A DNA stretch of 64,000 nt from Streptomyces sp. NBC_00708 (lineage in GTDB: Bacteria > Actinomycetota > Actinomycetes > Streptomycetales > Streptomycetaceae). The DNA lies in assembly GCA_036226585.1 (NCBI GenBank), contig CP108997.1:7068001-7132000 (forward strand). Direction: 5' to 3'. The notes below the pieces were generated by a model, which worked only from the letters and a program-made list of their open reading frames with translations, made no database searches and was not told the DNA's origin. How positions within the stretch are numbered: the stretch's first letter is position 1; each line of letters opens with the position of its first letter. Shown piece after piece: positions 21,398 through 29,314 of the stretch. The position numbers and the translations under genes are program-made.

Positions 21398-22285
21398 TCA
21401 CGGTGTGTTGTTGGCCAGGGCCAGCAGCCGGCTGGCGTCACCGCTGAACCGGTCGCGGTCCACGGCTCCCGAAATGCCGCCCACCGAACCGGAGTCGGTG
21501 TACTGCCAGAACGTCCAGTACGGGAAGCCCTTCGGGATGGTGGGGCTGGCCGCGCTCGTCCAGTGCGCGGTGAACAGCGGGCTGCGCGCCGACATGCCGC
21601 TCCAGCCACCCGTGCACGAGTTCCACCAGCTCGCGCTGGTGTAGATGACGACGTCACGGCCCGTCTTGGCCTTGTACGTGTTGTAGAAGTCCAGGATCCA
21701 CGACTGCATGGAGGCGGCCGACTTGCCGTAGCAGCCGCCCTCCAGGTCGAGCATTCCGGGAAGCGTCAGGTTGTCCCGCGACCAGGCGCCACCGTGGCTC
21801 GCGAAATAGGTGGCCTGCGCCGCTCCGGTGGACAGGTTGGGACGTGCGAAGTGGTACGCGCCCCTGATCACCTTCGCGTTGTAGGCGTTGAGGTAGTTGG
21901 CGTTGAAGTTGGGGTCCTTGTAGGTGGTGGACTCGGTGGCCTTGATGTAGGCGAACTTGATGCCCGCCGACTTCACCGACGACCAGTTGATCGAGCCCTG
22001 GTAGTGCGAGACGTCGATCCCGGGGAGCGTCGTGGCCTGGATGGAGGACGGGCTCTCCGGGGTGAGGTCGAGATGCCGGTTGTCCGGCGCGAACGTGTCG
22101 CCGTCGGTGAGGTAGCCGGCACCCATGTATCCGTCACCGAGGGGGATGGTGACGCCGGAGGACGGGGACGGATCGGCCGAGGCGGGCGTCGCCGCGACGG
22201 CGGGCACGAGCACCATGCCGAGGCCGGCGGCTCCGAGGGCCACCAGCTTGCGGAGTGCGGGTCTGCGGCTGCGAATGAATAACAA
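21398..22285 (-). CDS. Secreted GH25 lysozyme (muramidase)
   Basis: 295 residues. Signal peptide: Arg-rich start (FIRSRRPALRK), hydrophobic core, cleavage after TPASA near residue 37. The catalytic domain starts at GIDVSHYQGSINW and contains IKATEST and the acidic pair LDLEGG, the signature of glycoside hydrolase family 25, with the terminal WQYTDSG element. These enzymes cut the N-acetylmuramic acid-N-acetylglucosamine bond of peptidoglycan outside the cell. The start is TTG with GGAGG 6 bases upstream. Codon 2 is TTA, the rare leucine codon read by the bldA tRNA, so translation is likely tied to development. Confidence 0.93.
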   Translation of the reverse strand: MLFIRSRRPALRKLVALGAAGLGMVLVPAVAATPASADPSPSSGVTIPLGDGYMGAGYLTDGDTFAPDNRHLDLTPESPSSIQATTLPGIDVSHYQGSINWSSVKSAGIKFAYIKATESTTYKDPNFNANYLNAYNAKVIRGAYHFARPNLSTGAAQATYFASHGGAWSRDNLTLPGMLDLEGGCYGKSAASMQSWILDFYNTYKAKTGRDVVIYTSASWWNSCTGGWSGMSARSPLFTAHWTSAASPTIPKGFPYWTFWQYTDSGSVGGISGAVDRDRFSGDASRLLALANNTP

Positions 22286-22530
22286 CGGAGCCTCCAGGGG
22301 GTGAGCGGGAGTGGTCTACTCGCGTAGCATGTGGGGCGGTTCCGAGCGTAGCGATGTGTTCCGGGGGTGGCCCGTCACGGAGTGCGGCGAGACCATCGCC
22401 TTGACGGGTGCACGTCATGAGTGACGCATGAACACCACTGTGCCGTAAAGGGCTTTGGGATGGCCTCTGTGGTCCAGTCCAGTGAAGAAGTGGCCGAGCT
22501 GCGGTGATTCCGCCACCCGGGTGAGAACTT

Positions 22531-23046
22531 TCATCCCCGTGAAACCCCGGCCCGCGCCCGGGAGCCGGGACGACGCGCGCCGTCCCGCTCGGCCGCGAGC
22601 ACCGCGACGGCGATGTAGACCGCCTGCTCGGGAATCCGGAACCACAACGGGGTCGCCGGATCGCTGCCCAGCGGGATGTCCTCGACGGCGGCGTACACAT
22701 TGGCGGGCAGCATCAGCATCAGGAGCACCGCGAGACAGATCCCGGCGGCGGGCCGGGTCGCCGTCCGTACGAGCCCGGCGGCGCCGAGCAGTTCCAGCAC
22801 CCCGGTCCCGTACACCACGAGGTGGGGGAGCGGGACGAACGGCGGGACCATCGCCGTCAGGTCGTCGTGGCTCGGCATCACACCGCCGCCGTCCGGGACG
22901 AAGTGCGCCGCCCCGCTCGCCGTGAACAGCACCGCCAGACCATGCACGGCGGCGGCCCGCCAGGTCGCGAACCGGCGCACACCCAGCGCGCCCAGGAGGC
23001 GGAACACCAGCGTCGGGACGGCGAGCAGCATGAGAGATTCGAACAT
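22531..23046 (-). CDS. DoxX-like integral membrane protein
   Basis: 171 residues with four hydrophobic segments. The HGLAVLFTASGAAHFVP and GVLELLGAAGLV stretches are typical of DoxX/DoxD-like membrane proteins, whose biochemical role is mostly unknown but which often accompany redox genes. It is transcribed divergently from the Lrp-type regulator at 23221, with 174 bases between the two starts, so that regulator is the likely controller. Confidence 0.75.
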   Translation of the reverse strand: MFESLMLLAVPTLVFRLLGALGVRRFATWRAAAVHGLAVLFTASGAAHFVPDGGGVMPSHDDLTAMVPPFVPLPHLVVYGTGVLELLGAAGLVRTATRPAAGICLAVLLMLMLPANVYAAVEDIPLGSDPATPLWFRIPEQAVYIAVAVLAAERDGARRPGSRARAGVSRG

Positions 23047-23220
23047 CAGGTCCTCCGATAGCGGCGATCAGTGCGGGCACCGGCCACCACCGGCAGACCC
23101 GCCGCACCGGCGGTCGCCCGGCAGGGCCCGAACACGACCGCCATGCTTCCCGGACCGGGCCGCCCAGGCCCCCAACCGGCCACGTACGGACGGCATTCGA
23201 CACCGGCCTACACTGCCCGG

Positions 23221-24171
23221 ATGGAATCGGTCACGCTGGACGCACTCGACCTGCGGCTCCTGCACGCCCTCCAACTCGACGGCCGGGCCCCCTTCAGCAA
23301 GATCGCCGGAGTGCTCGACGTCTCCGACCGCACCGTCGCCCGCCGCTTCGGCAAGCTCCGGTCCGCCGGCATCGCCCGTGTCGCCGGCGTGACCAACAGC
23401 CACCGCCTCGGCCATGCCGAATGGCTCGTCCGGCTGCGCGTACCGCCCGCCCGGAGCACCGCGCTCGCCCGCGCGCTCGCCCACCGCCCCGACACGGCGT
23501 GGGTGGCCGTCCTGTCGAGCGGCACGGAAATCGGCTGTGTCTTCCGCGTCGCCGGGGAGGGGCCGGCCCCGCTGGCCGCGCTGGGCCGGCTGCCGTACGT
23601 CACCCATGTCGACGCGCACCGAGTGCTGCGGCCGGTCATGGAACGGCGCTGGGCCGGCCGGAACCTGGCGCTGAGCGACGAGCAGATCGCCGCGCTCACG
23701 CCCGAGGCCACCACGGACCCCCGGCAGGTGGAGCTGACCGACCTCGACCGCCGGCTGCTGCCCGCCCTCGCCGCCGACGGCCGCGCCGCCTACCCGGACC
23801 TGGCCCGGCGGATCGGCTGGTCGGAGTCCGCCGTACGCCGCCGGCTGCACGAACTGCGCCGCTCGGGCGTCCTCCAGCTCGACGTCGAAGTCGACTCGGG
23901 TCTCTTCGGCTTCCCGGTGCAGTGCATGCTGCGGCTCTCCGTCGCGCCCGGCAGCCTCGCCCGCGTGGCCCGCGTCCTGGCGCAGGACGCCGAAGCGGCC
24001 TTCGTCGGCACCATGACGGGCTCCCACAACCTCATCACCGTCGCCGTCTGCCGGGACGCCGCGGCTCTCGACACCTACCTCACCGAGCGCGTCGGCACCC
24101 TCGACGGCGTCGACCACGTGGAATCCGCCCTGGTCACCGCCTACGTCAAACGCGCCGCCCCGGAGAGCTGA
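23221..24171 (+). CDS. Lrp/AsnC-family regulator with duplicated architecture
   Basis: 316 residues, about twice a normal Lrp/AsnC protein. Two helix-turn-helix units are visible: residues about 3-60 (LDLRLLHALQLDGRAPFSKI, VSDRTVARRFGKL) and about 175-230 (LDRRLLPALAADGRAAYPDLA, ESAVRRRLHEL). The C-terminal RAM-like ligand domain (residues about 235-310) has the GTMTGSHNLITVAVC strand. Lrp proteins bind amino acids or related ligands and regulate neighbouring genes; this long form is common in actinomycetes. Divergent from the DoxX gene. Confidence 0.9.
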   Translation: MESVTLDALDLRLLHALQLDGRAPFSKIAGVLDVSDRTVARRFGKLRSAGIARVAGVTNSHRLGHAEWLVRLRVPPARSTALARALAHRPDTAWVAVLSSGTEIGCVFRVAGEGPAPLAALGRLPYVTHVDAHRVLRPVMERRWAGRNLALSDEQIAALTPEATTDPRQVELTDLDRRLLPALAADGRAAYPDLARRIGWSESAVRRRLHELRRSGVLQLDVEVDSGLFGFPVQCMLRLSVAPGSLARVARVLAQDAEAAFVGTMTGSHNLITVAVCRDAAALDTYLTERVGTLDGVDHVESALVTAYVKRAAPES

Positions 24172-24184
24172 GACAACACCACCG

Positions 24185-24955
24185 TCAGCGTTCCGGGGCC
24201 GCGCTCGTCAGCTCCGGCTCCAGACCCTCCGTCATCTCGCTGCGCCCGCGACCCGAGTCCGCCCGCCAGGCCTCGAAGGCCCAGGCGGTCGACGCCACCA
24301 CGGCGAGCCCGAGCAGCCAGCCACCGACCACATCGCTGAACCAGTGGACACCCAGCGCGACCCGGGTGAAACCCACCCCCAGCACCGACAGCGCGGCCAC
24401 GGCCCAGCACAGCCCCCGCGCACGGCGCGGCACCAGTGGCAGCAGGACCAGCAGCAGCACCGCGAAGGTCGTCGTGGCCGTCATCGCGTGCCCCGACGGG
24501 AACGAGAAACCGGGCGCCCGCGCCACCGGGTCCTCCAGCGACGGCCGGGCCCGCTCGACCACCAGCTTGACCAGCAGCCCCGTCAAGCCCCCGGCCACCG
24601 CCGTGACCGCGCTCCAGGCGGCCAGCCGCCAGGCGCGCCGGTACAGCAGCCAGCCGGTCAGGACAGCGACCACGCAGCGCAGCGTCAGCGGGTCCCAGAC
24701 CCAGTCGGACAGGAAACGCAGCGTGCTCGTCCAGGCCGGGTGGCCGAGCGCGGTGCGGTGCAGGTGACCGGCCGCACCCGAGTCCACCGCGCGCAGCGGC
24801 CGCCAGTGCCCCTCGACGAGGACCAGCACCAGCGCGAACGGCACCGCGGACAGCGCCGCGACGGCGGCGGCGCCCAGCAGACGCACGCCGAACGCGCGGT
24901 CCGCCGCCCGGCGCCGCCGCTCACGCAGCAGGCGTGTGGTGGCTCGTACAACCAT
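24185..24955 (-). CDS. PAP2-family membrane phosphatase
   Basis: 256 residues with about six membrane segments. All three phosphatase signature motifs are present: KLVVERARP, PSGH (in FSFPSGHAMTA) and TRVALGVHWFSDVVGG. The enzyme removes phosphate from a lipid such as phosphatidate or undecaprenyl pyrophosphate. Third gene of a coupled unit: its ATG directly follows the TGA of the YihY-like gene, which itself overlaps the stop of the lipid-kinase fusion. The three likely act together on membrane lipids. Confidence 0.9.
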   Translation of the reverse strand: MVVRATTRLLRERRRRAADRAFGVRLLGAAAVAALSAVPFALVLVLVEGHWRPLRAVDSGAAGHLHRTALGHPAWTSTLRFLSDWVWDPLTLRCVVAVLTGWLLYRRAWRLAAWSAVTAVAGGLTGLLVKLVVERARPSLEDPVARAPGFSFPSGHAMTATTTFAVLLLVLLPLVPRRARGLCWAVAALSVLGVGFTRVALGVHWFSDVVGGWLLGLAVVASTAWAFEAWRADSGRGRSEMTEGLEPELTSAAPER

Positions 24956-25909
24956 TCATGCTCCCGGATCGTCTTGAATCGGACCGGGCCGGCGGGCGCG
25001 GGCAGCCTCCAGCTGCGCCGCGAAGGACAGCCCGAGGAACAGGGCTATGGAGGTCAGATAGGCCCACAGCAGCAGCGACATGAAGGCGCTCAGCGGGCCG
25101 TAGACCGTGTCGAAGGAGCCGCTGAGGGAGAGGTACTGGCTCAGCAGATAGGTCAGCGCCGTCCACAGCACCAGGTAGAGGGCGGCACCGAACGCCAGCC
25201 AGGTGTAGCCCGGCTGGTTGCGGCGCGGGGAGCGGCGGAAGATCGCGCTCGCCGACATCAGGGCCAGCAGCAGACCGCACGGCCAGCGCAGCAGGTCCCA
25301 GGTGGTCCTCGCCGTGTCGCTGAGGTGGTACACCGTGGCGGCGGCCGTGACGAGGTCGCCGCCGACGACCATCAGGATGAACCCGAGCCCCAGCGGGATG
25401 CCGGCCGTCAGCGACATCACCAGGCCCCGGAAGTACTTCTGATGGAAGGGGCGGTCGCGCTCGACCCCGTATATCCGGTTGGCCCCGCGCTCTATCTGGC
25501 ACATCGCCGTCGTCACGTTGACCAGCGAGAAGAGCAGCCCGAACCACAGCGTGAGCTGGGAGCCCTCGCCGGCACGGCGGCGGCTGCGGTCGAGCGCGTC
25601 GTCCACCACATCGGCGCTCGGCCCCGCCGCGATCCGATGGATCGTCAACTCCGCGAGTCTGCCCACGTTCTCGGTGTGCAACGAGGCCGAGAGGCCGACG
25701 AAGGCGATCACCAGCGGGATGACCGCGAGGACCGTCTGGAGCGCCAGCGCGCGCGAGTGGCTGAAGCCGTCCGCGTAACGGAAGCGCACGAACGAGTCGC
25801 GCACCAGCGGCCAGCGCCCGTAGCGGCGCAGCGATGCCAGCGCCTCGTCCGCGGTCAGCTCGTCGCCCGTCATGTGCCGGGTCTGCGGCACCCGGGTGGC
25901 GGTACCCAC
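24956..25909 (-). CDS. YihY/BrkB-family membrane protein
   Basis: 317 residues from the GTG at 25909, whose G is shared with the TAG stop of the upstream gene. Six hydrophobic helices and the family features DSFVRFRYADGFSHSRALALQTVLAVIP, ERGANRIYGVERDRPF and YGPLSAFMSLLLWAYL identify the YihY (BrkB) family, once confused with RNase BN. The function is not established; members may act in envelope or lipid transport. The operon context with a lipid kinase and two PAP2 domains supports a membrane-lipid role. Confidence 0.88.
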   Translation of the reverse strand: MGTATRVPQTRHMTGDELTADEALASLRRYGRWPLVRDSFVRFRYADGFSHSRALALQTVLAVIPLVIAFVGLSASLHTENVGRLAELTIHRIAAGPSADVVDDALDRSRRRAGEGSQLTLWFGLLFSLVNVTTAMCQIERGANRIYGVERDRPFHQKYFRGLVMSLTAGIPLGLGFILMVVGGDLVTAAATVYHLSDTARTTWDLLRWPCGLLLALMSASAIFRRSPRRNQPGYTWLAFGAALYLVLWTALTYLLSQYLSLSGSFDTVYGPLSAFMSLLLWAYLTSIALFLGLSFAAQLEAARARRPGPIQDDPGA

Positions 25910-27627
25910 TACTTGCCCCTCGACGGCAGGAGCACGGTGAGCGCCCCGGGCCGCACCTCGGCGACGAACCGGCGGCCCGGCTCCACCGGGTCGCCGTCGA
26001 GCTCCCTCGACTGCGGTGTGGCGAAACGGAGTTCGGCGTGACGGAAGGAGAAGTACTCCACGGGAGTGTCGCCGGAGCGATCCGGCTTCCGGCCTCCGCG
26101 CAGCACCGCCCCCACGGCCCGCAGCCAGCCACCCGGGCCGTGCGGATCGAACAGGGCCAGATCGAGCAGCCCGTCGTCGGGCCGGGCGGCCGGGACGAGC
26201 GTCGCCCCGCCCTGGACGTCCCCGATGTTGGCGAGCAGCACCATCCGCGCCGTACGACGCAGCACCGGCCCGCCGTCCAGCCGGACGGACACCGACATGC
26301 GCGGCGCCCGCAGACCGCGCAGCCCGGCGACCACATACGCGGGCCAGCCGATCGCGGCCTTCGCCGCACTGCCGGTGTTCTCCAGCATCGCGGCGTCCAG
26401 GCCCGCCCCGGACATCGCGGTGAAGTGGGTGGCCGGCAGGCCGTCGCCCTCGATACGGCCGAGGTCGATCCGCTGCTCGGTCCCGCCCAGCGCGGCGGCC
26501 AGCGCCTCGGCCGGTGCGACCGGCAGACCCAGGTTCCGGGCCAGCAGGTTGCCCGTGCCGCAGGGGACCACGGCCAGCGGAACCCCGGTGCCGGCCAGCC
26601 GGTCGGCCGCCGCGCGGATCGTTCCGTCGCCCCCGCACACCACGACCAGCGACGCACCCTCGCGCACGGCTGCCGCGGCCTGGCCACCGCCCGGGTCGTC
26701 GGCCGTCGTGTCGACGAACTCCGCGCCGTGACGCCCGTACTGCTCCAGGACGAGCCGCAACGTCTCGCGCTGCTCCTCGTCGGCGACCGTCGGATTGACC
26801 ACGACCACGGTGCGGCCCGCCACCTGCTCGGCGTGCTCGGCCGCCACCTCCCGCGCGATCTCCATGGCGTTTATGGGGACCGGGGCGGGGCTCGTGCCCT
26901 CGGCCAGCAGCGCCCGGCCCGCGATCAGGAGCGACAGGGCGCCGTTCAGCATGCCGCCGAGGACGTCGGTCGGGTGGTGCATCCCCCGGTAGAGCCTCGC
27001 CAGACCCACGAGCAGCGGAATGAGCAGCAGCAGCCCGGCGAGCACCTTGTGGCGCCGGCCGCGCCCGCCGGGAAGGAGGGCCAGCACGGCGAGACCGGCA
27101 TACAGCGCCGTCGCCGCCCCGGTGTGCCCGGAGGTGTAACTCGCCGTCGGCGGCGACGCGTCGAGCCGGTCCACATCGGGCCGGTCGCGGTCCACGCAGA
27201 TGGTGATCACCAGGAACACCAGGGACTGGAGCGAGACGCCGACGGCGAGGAAGACGGCCTGCCGCCACTTCGGCAGCCGGGGGATCACGACCAGGCCCAG
27301 ACACACCAGGACGGTGATGGCGATGATGGTGAGGGTGTTGCCGGCCTCCGACGCGACGAACGACACATCGGTCAGGGGGCCGGTCCGCAGGTGCTCGAAC
27401 CCCTCGTCGACCCTGTCCTCGACACTCAGCGGCCAGATCGCCTGCGCGGGCCCGGTGATCAGGAGTCCGAGGCCCACCATCAGCGCCGCCTGTCCGACGG
27501 TCAGCGCCCCGAGGCGCAGCGCGGCGGTGCCGAGCCCGGTCGTCAGGGCAGGGGAGCGGCCCGGCCTCGACGGGGCGCGGGACTCGGCCGTCCGCTGGAC
27601 GGGTCTGTCCGGCTGGGTGGCAGACAT
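25909..27627 (-). CDS. PAP2 phosphatase fused to diacylglycerol-kinase-like domain
   Basis: 572 residues from the ATG at 27627, preceded by a GAGGGGG ribosome site; the open frame continues upstream but without support. N-terminal half (about 40-275): membrane PAP2 domain with DRDRP, a variant TSGH and RLYRGMHHPTDVLGG. C-terminal half (about 295-570): lipid-kinase domain with VVVNPT, CGGDGT and PCGTGNLLARN, which binds ATP and phosphorylates diacylglycerol-type lipids. Phosphatase and kinase in one chain could cycle a lipid between phosphorylated and free forms. Heads the three-gene lipid operon. Confidence 0.9.
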   Translation of the reverse strand: MSATQPDRPVQRTAESRAPSRPGRSPALTTGLGTAALRLGALTVGQAALMVGLGLLITGPAQAIWPLSVEDRVDEGFEHLRTGPLTDVSFVASEAGNTLTIIAITVLVCLGLVVIPRLPKWRQAVFLAVGVSLQSLVFLVITICVDRDRPDVDRLDASPPTASYTSGHTGAATALYAGLAVLALLPGGRGRRHKVLAGLLLLIPLLVGLARLYRGMHHPTDVLGGMLNGALSLLIAGRALLAEGTSPAPVPINAMEIAREVAAEHAEQVAGRTVVVVNPTVADEEQRETLRLVLEQYGRHGAEFVDTTADDPGGGQAAAAVREGASLVVVCGGDGTIRAAADRLAGTGVPLAVVPCGTGNLLARNLGLPVAPAEALAAALGGTEQRIDLGRIEGDGLPATHFTAMSGAGLDAAMLENTGSAAKAAIGWPAYVVAGLRGLRAPRMSVSVRLDGGPVLRRTARMVLLANIGDVQGGATLVPAARPDDGLLDLALFDPHGPGGWLRAVGAVLRGGRKPDRSGDTPVEYFSFRHAELRFATPQSRELDGDPVEPGRRFVAEVRPGALTVLLPSRGK

Positions 27628-27808
27628 GGGGTTCCCCCTCTTCGGTGGCGGGGACGCTTCGGTCCTTCCGGTGACCCGCCGTCTGCCCCGTAATCCGTTT
27701 GTCAGGCATGCCGTCGCCGGACCTGCCTGATGAGGGGGTGTGCCCGGCGGCGGCGCGGGTACGCGGACGGCGTCCGGACGAACGAGCCCCGCGAACAGGA
27801 GGACGGTC

Positions 27809-28192
27809 ATGGCGGTACCGAAAACGGGTCTGCTGGTGCTGGACTGCGCCGAGCCGCAGGAACTGGCCGACTTCTACGCCGCGTTGCTCGGCGCCGAGGT
27901 CCGCCCGGGGCACGATCTCGACACCATCGAGGTCATGGGAGCGGCCGGTATCCACCTCGCGATATGCAGGGACCACGGGTACGCCCCGCCGAGCTGGCCC
28001 AGGCCCGACGACTCGCAACAGGCCCATCTGCGCATCCTGGTCGCCCGCGAGGACATCGACGAGGCGGAACGTGAGGCGGTCGGCCTCGGCGCGCGTCCCC
28101 TGGACACGAAGAACAACGGCGGCGCCCGTGACGCCCGCCTCTACTCCGACCCCGCCGGACACCCCTTCACGCTGGCCACACCGGCGGCGTAA
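27809..28192 (+). CDS. VOC (glyoxalase/bleomycin-resistance fold) protein
   Basis: 127 residues from the ATG at 27809 with a strong ACAGGAGG site 7 bases upstream. Opening LLVLDCAEPQELADFYAALLGAEV and closing SDPAGHPFTLAT match actinobacterial VOC proteins with the paired beta-alpha-beta-beta-beta units. Members include metal-dependent dioxygenases, isomerases and drug-binding proteins; the reaction cannot be inferred. Divergent from the lipid operon. Confidence 0.85.
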   Translation: MAVPKTGLLVLDCAEPQELADFYAALLGAEVRPGHDLDTIEVMGAAGIHLAICRDHGYAPPSWPRPDDSQQAHLRILVAREDIDEAEREAVGLGARPLDTKNNGGARDARLYSDPAGHPFTLATPAA

Positions 28193-28275
28193 CAGGCGTA
28201 GCAACCCTGCCGCCTCGCGCGGCAGCCCCATGCACACACATCCGCGAGCACGCATACCTACGACTAGGAGTCCCC

Positions 28276-28707
28276 ATGTCTTCCTCGCTCGTCGAGACCG
28301 TCGATATCAAGGCCCCGGTCGCCGTCAGCTGGGCCCTGTGGAGCGATGTCGCCCGCTGGCCCGCCTTTCTGAGCCACGTCCGGCACGTCGAGCCGCTGGA
28401 CGCCCGCCGCTTCGCCTGGCAGCTCTCCCTGCCCGGCGCCGACAAGAGCTTCGTGGCCGAACTCACCGAGGTCGTCCCGGAGAACCGCATCGCCTGGAAG
28501 ACCACGGAGGGCGTCCATCACGCCGGGGTCGTCACCTTCCACCGGCTGGACGACGAGTCGAGCCGGGTGGCCCTGCAGATCGAGTACGACCCCCAGGGCT
28601 TCGTGGAGTATCTGGGCGCCCTCACGCACCTGGACTCGGTCCTGGCCAACTACGACCTCGGTGAGTTCCAGAAGCTGGCCGAACGGACCGCGCGGGGCGA
28701 CTTCTGA
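28276..28707 (+). CDS. SRPBCC-fold protein (polyketide cyclase/dehydrase-like)
   Basis: 143 residues, a single START-like domain. SLVETVDIKAPVAVSWALWSDVARWPAFL at the N-terminus and a long C-terminal helix (DSVLANYDLGEFQKLAERT) are typical of the ligand-binding SRPBCC family. These proteins hold a hydrophobic ligand in a deep cavity, and some cyclise polyketides. No polyketide genes are nearby, so no specific substrate is proposed. TAGGAG lies 7 bases before the ATG. Confidence 0.85.
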   Translation: MSSSLVETVDIKAPVAVSWALWSDVARWPAFLSHVRHVEPLDARRFAWQLSLPGADKSFVAELTEVVPENRIAWKTTEGVHHAGVVTFHRLDDESSRVALQIEYDPQGFVEYLGALTHLDSVLANYDLGEFQKLAERTARGDF

Positions 28708-28713
28708 CCCTCC

Positions 28714-29202
28714 TCAGTCCACCGGGTGGCCCGGCGGAATGTCGATCGCACCGGTGACCGACAGGAACGGGAAACCCTTGTCCGCCGGGTGCTGTATCTC
28801 CTCCGGCGCGAGCAGGAACCCGACGTGGTCCCCGCCGTCGACGCGCTGCTCGACGCGGCCGACGAACCACGCGGGCGCCTCGTCGAGCACCGGCACCCCG
28901 CCCGGTCCGTGGTGCCAGGCGACGTGCGCGAACTTGTCCGTACGGTCGCCGGTCTCACCCCCGAAGAGACGAGCCAGTGCCCTCTGGTCCCGGCGGAGCA
29001 GATGGACGGCGAGCCGGTCGGCCCGCGCGGCGACCCGGCAGGTGCGGTTCAGCTCCGACACCCACACCATGAACCGGGCCGGACGCATCGAGCACTGCGA
29101 ACCGAAGCCGACGAGACAGCCGGCCCGCTCACCGTCCGCCTCGGCGGTCACCACATACATCGGATAGTCGAGCGCGTCGGTGAAGCGGTCGAATGCGATC
29201 AC
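28714..29202 (-). CDS. Flavin reductase-like protein (FMN split barrel)
   Basis: 162 residues from a GTG preceded by AAGGAG at 7 bases. The pattern YPMYVVTAEADGERAGCLVGFGSQCSMRPARFMVWVS resembles flavin reductase-like proteins that bind FMN (residues about 15-55), and ARLFGGETGDRTDKF follows where the family carries it. Likely a flavin- or F420-using reductase, partner unknown. Convergent with the SRPBCC gene with a 6-base gap. Confidence 0.8.
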   Translation of the reverse strand: MIAFDRFTDALDYPMYVVTAEADGERAGCLVGFGSQCSMRPARFMVWVSELNRTCRVAARADRLAVHLLRRDQRALARLFGGETGDRTDKFAHVAWHHGPGGVPVLDEAPAWFVGRVEQRVDGGDHVGFLLAPEEIQHPADKGFPFLSVTGAIDIPPGHPVD

Positions 29203-29242
29203 GGTGTGGCTCCTTGTCCGGGGTCTCCCTACGGGCCTGCTA

Positions 29243-29284
29243 CCGCACCACCCCGCCGGTGAAGGAACCGGCGGGGTGGTGCGG
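29243..29284 (-). terminator. Strong terminator after the PAP2 transferase gene
   Basis: Perfect 18-bp inverted repeat (29243-29260 with 29267-29284) closing a 6-base loop. It lies 30 bases past the stop of the membrane transferase at 29315 and before the flavin reductase start on the same strand, so it isolates the two genes. Confidence 0.85.
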
Positions 29285-29314
29285 GCCAACGTGACCCAGG
29301 TGGGCGGGCGGGGT

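Noticed and set aside
22415-23203. Minus-strand frames overlapping the DoxX-like gene
   Set aside because: Arg-rich, without hydrophobic pattern or start signals; the 171-residue membrane protein in the other frame is convincing.
24956-28255. 1099-codon minus-strand open frame
   Set aside because: Only its C-terminal 317 codons (YihY protein) are real; the rest is out of frame with the lipid-kinase fusion and has an Arg/Pro/Gly-rich shadow composition.
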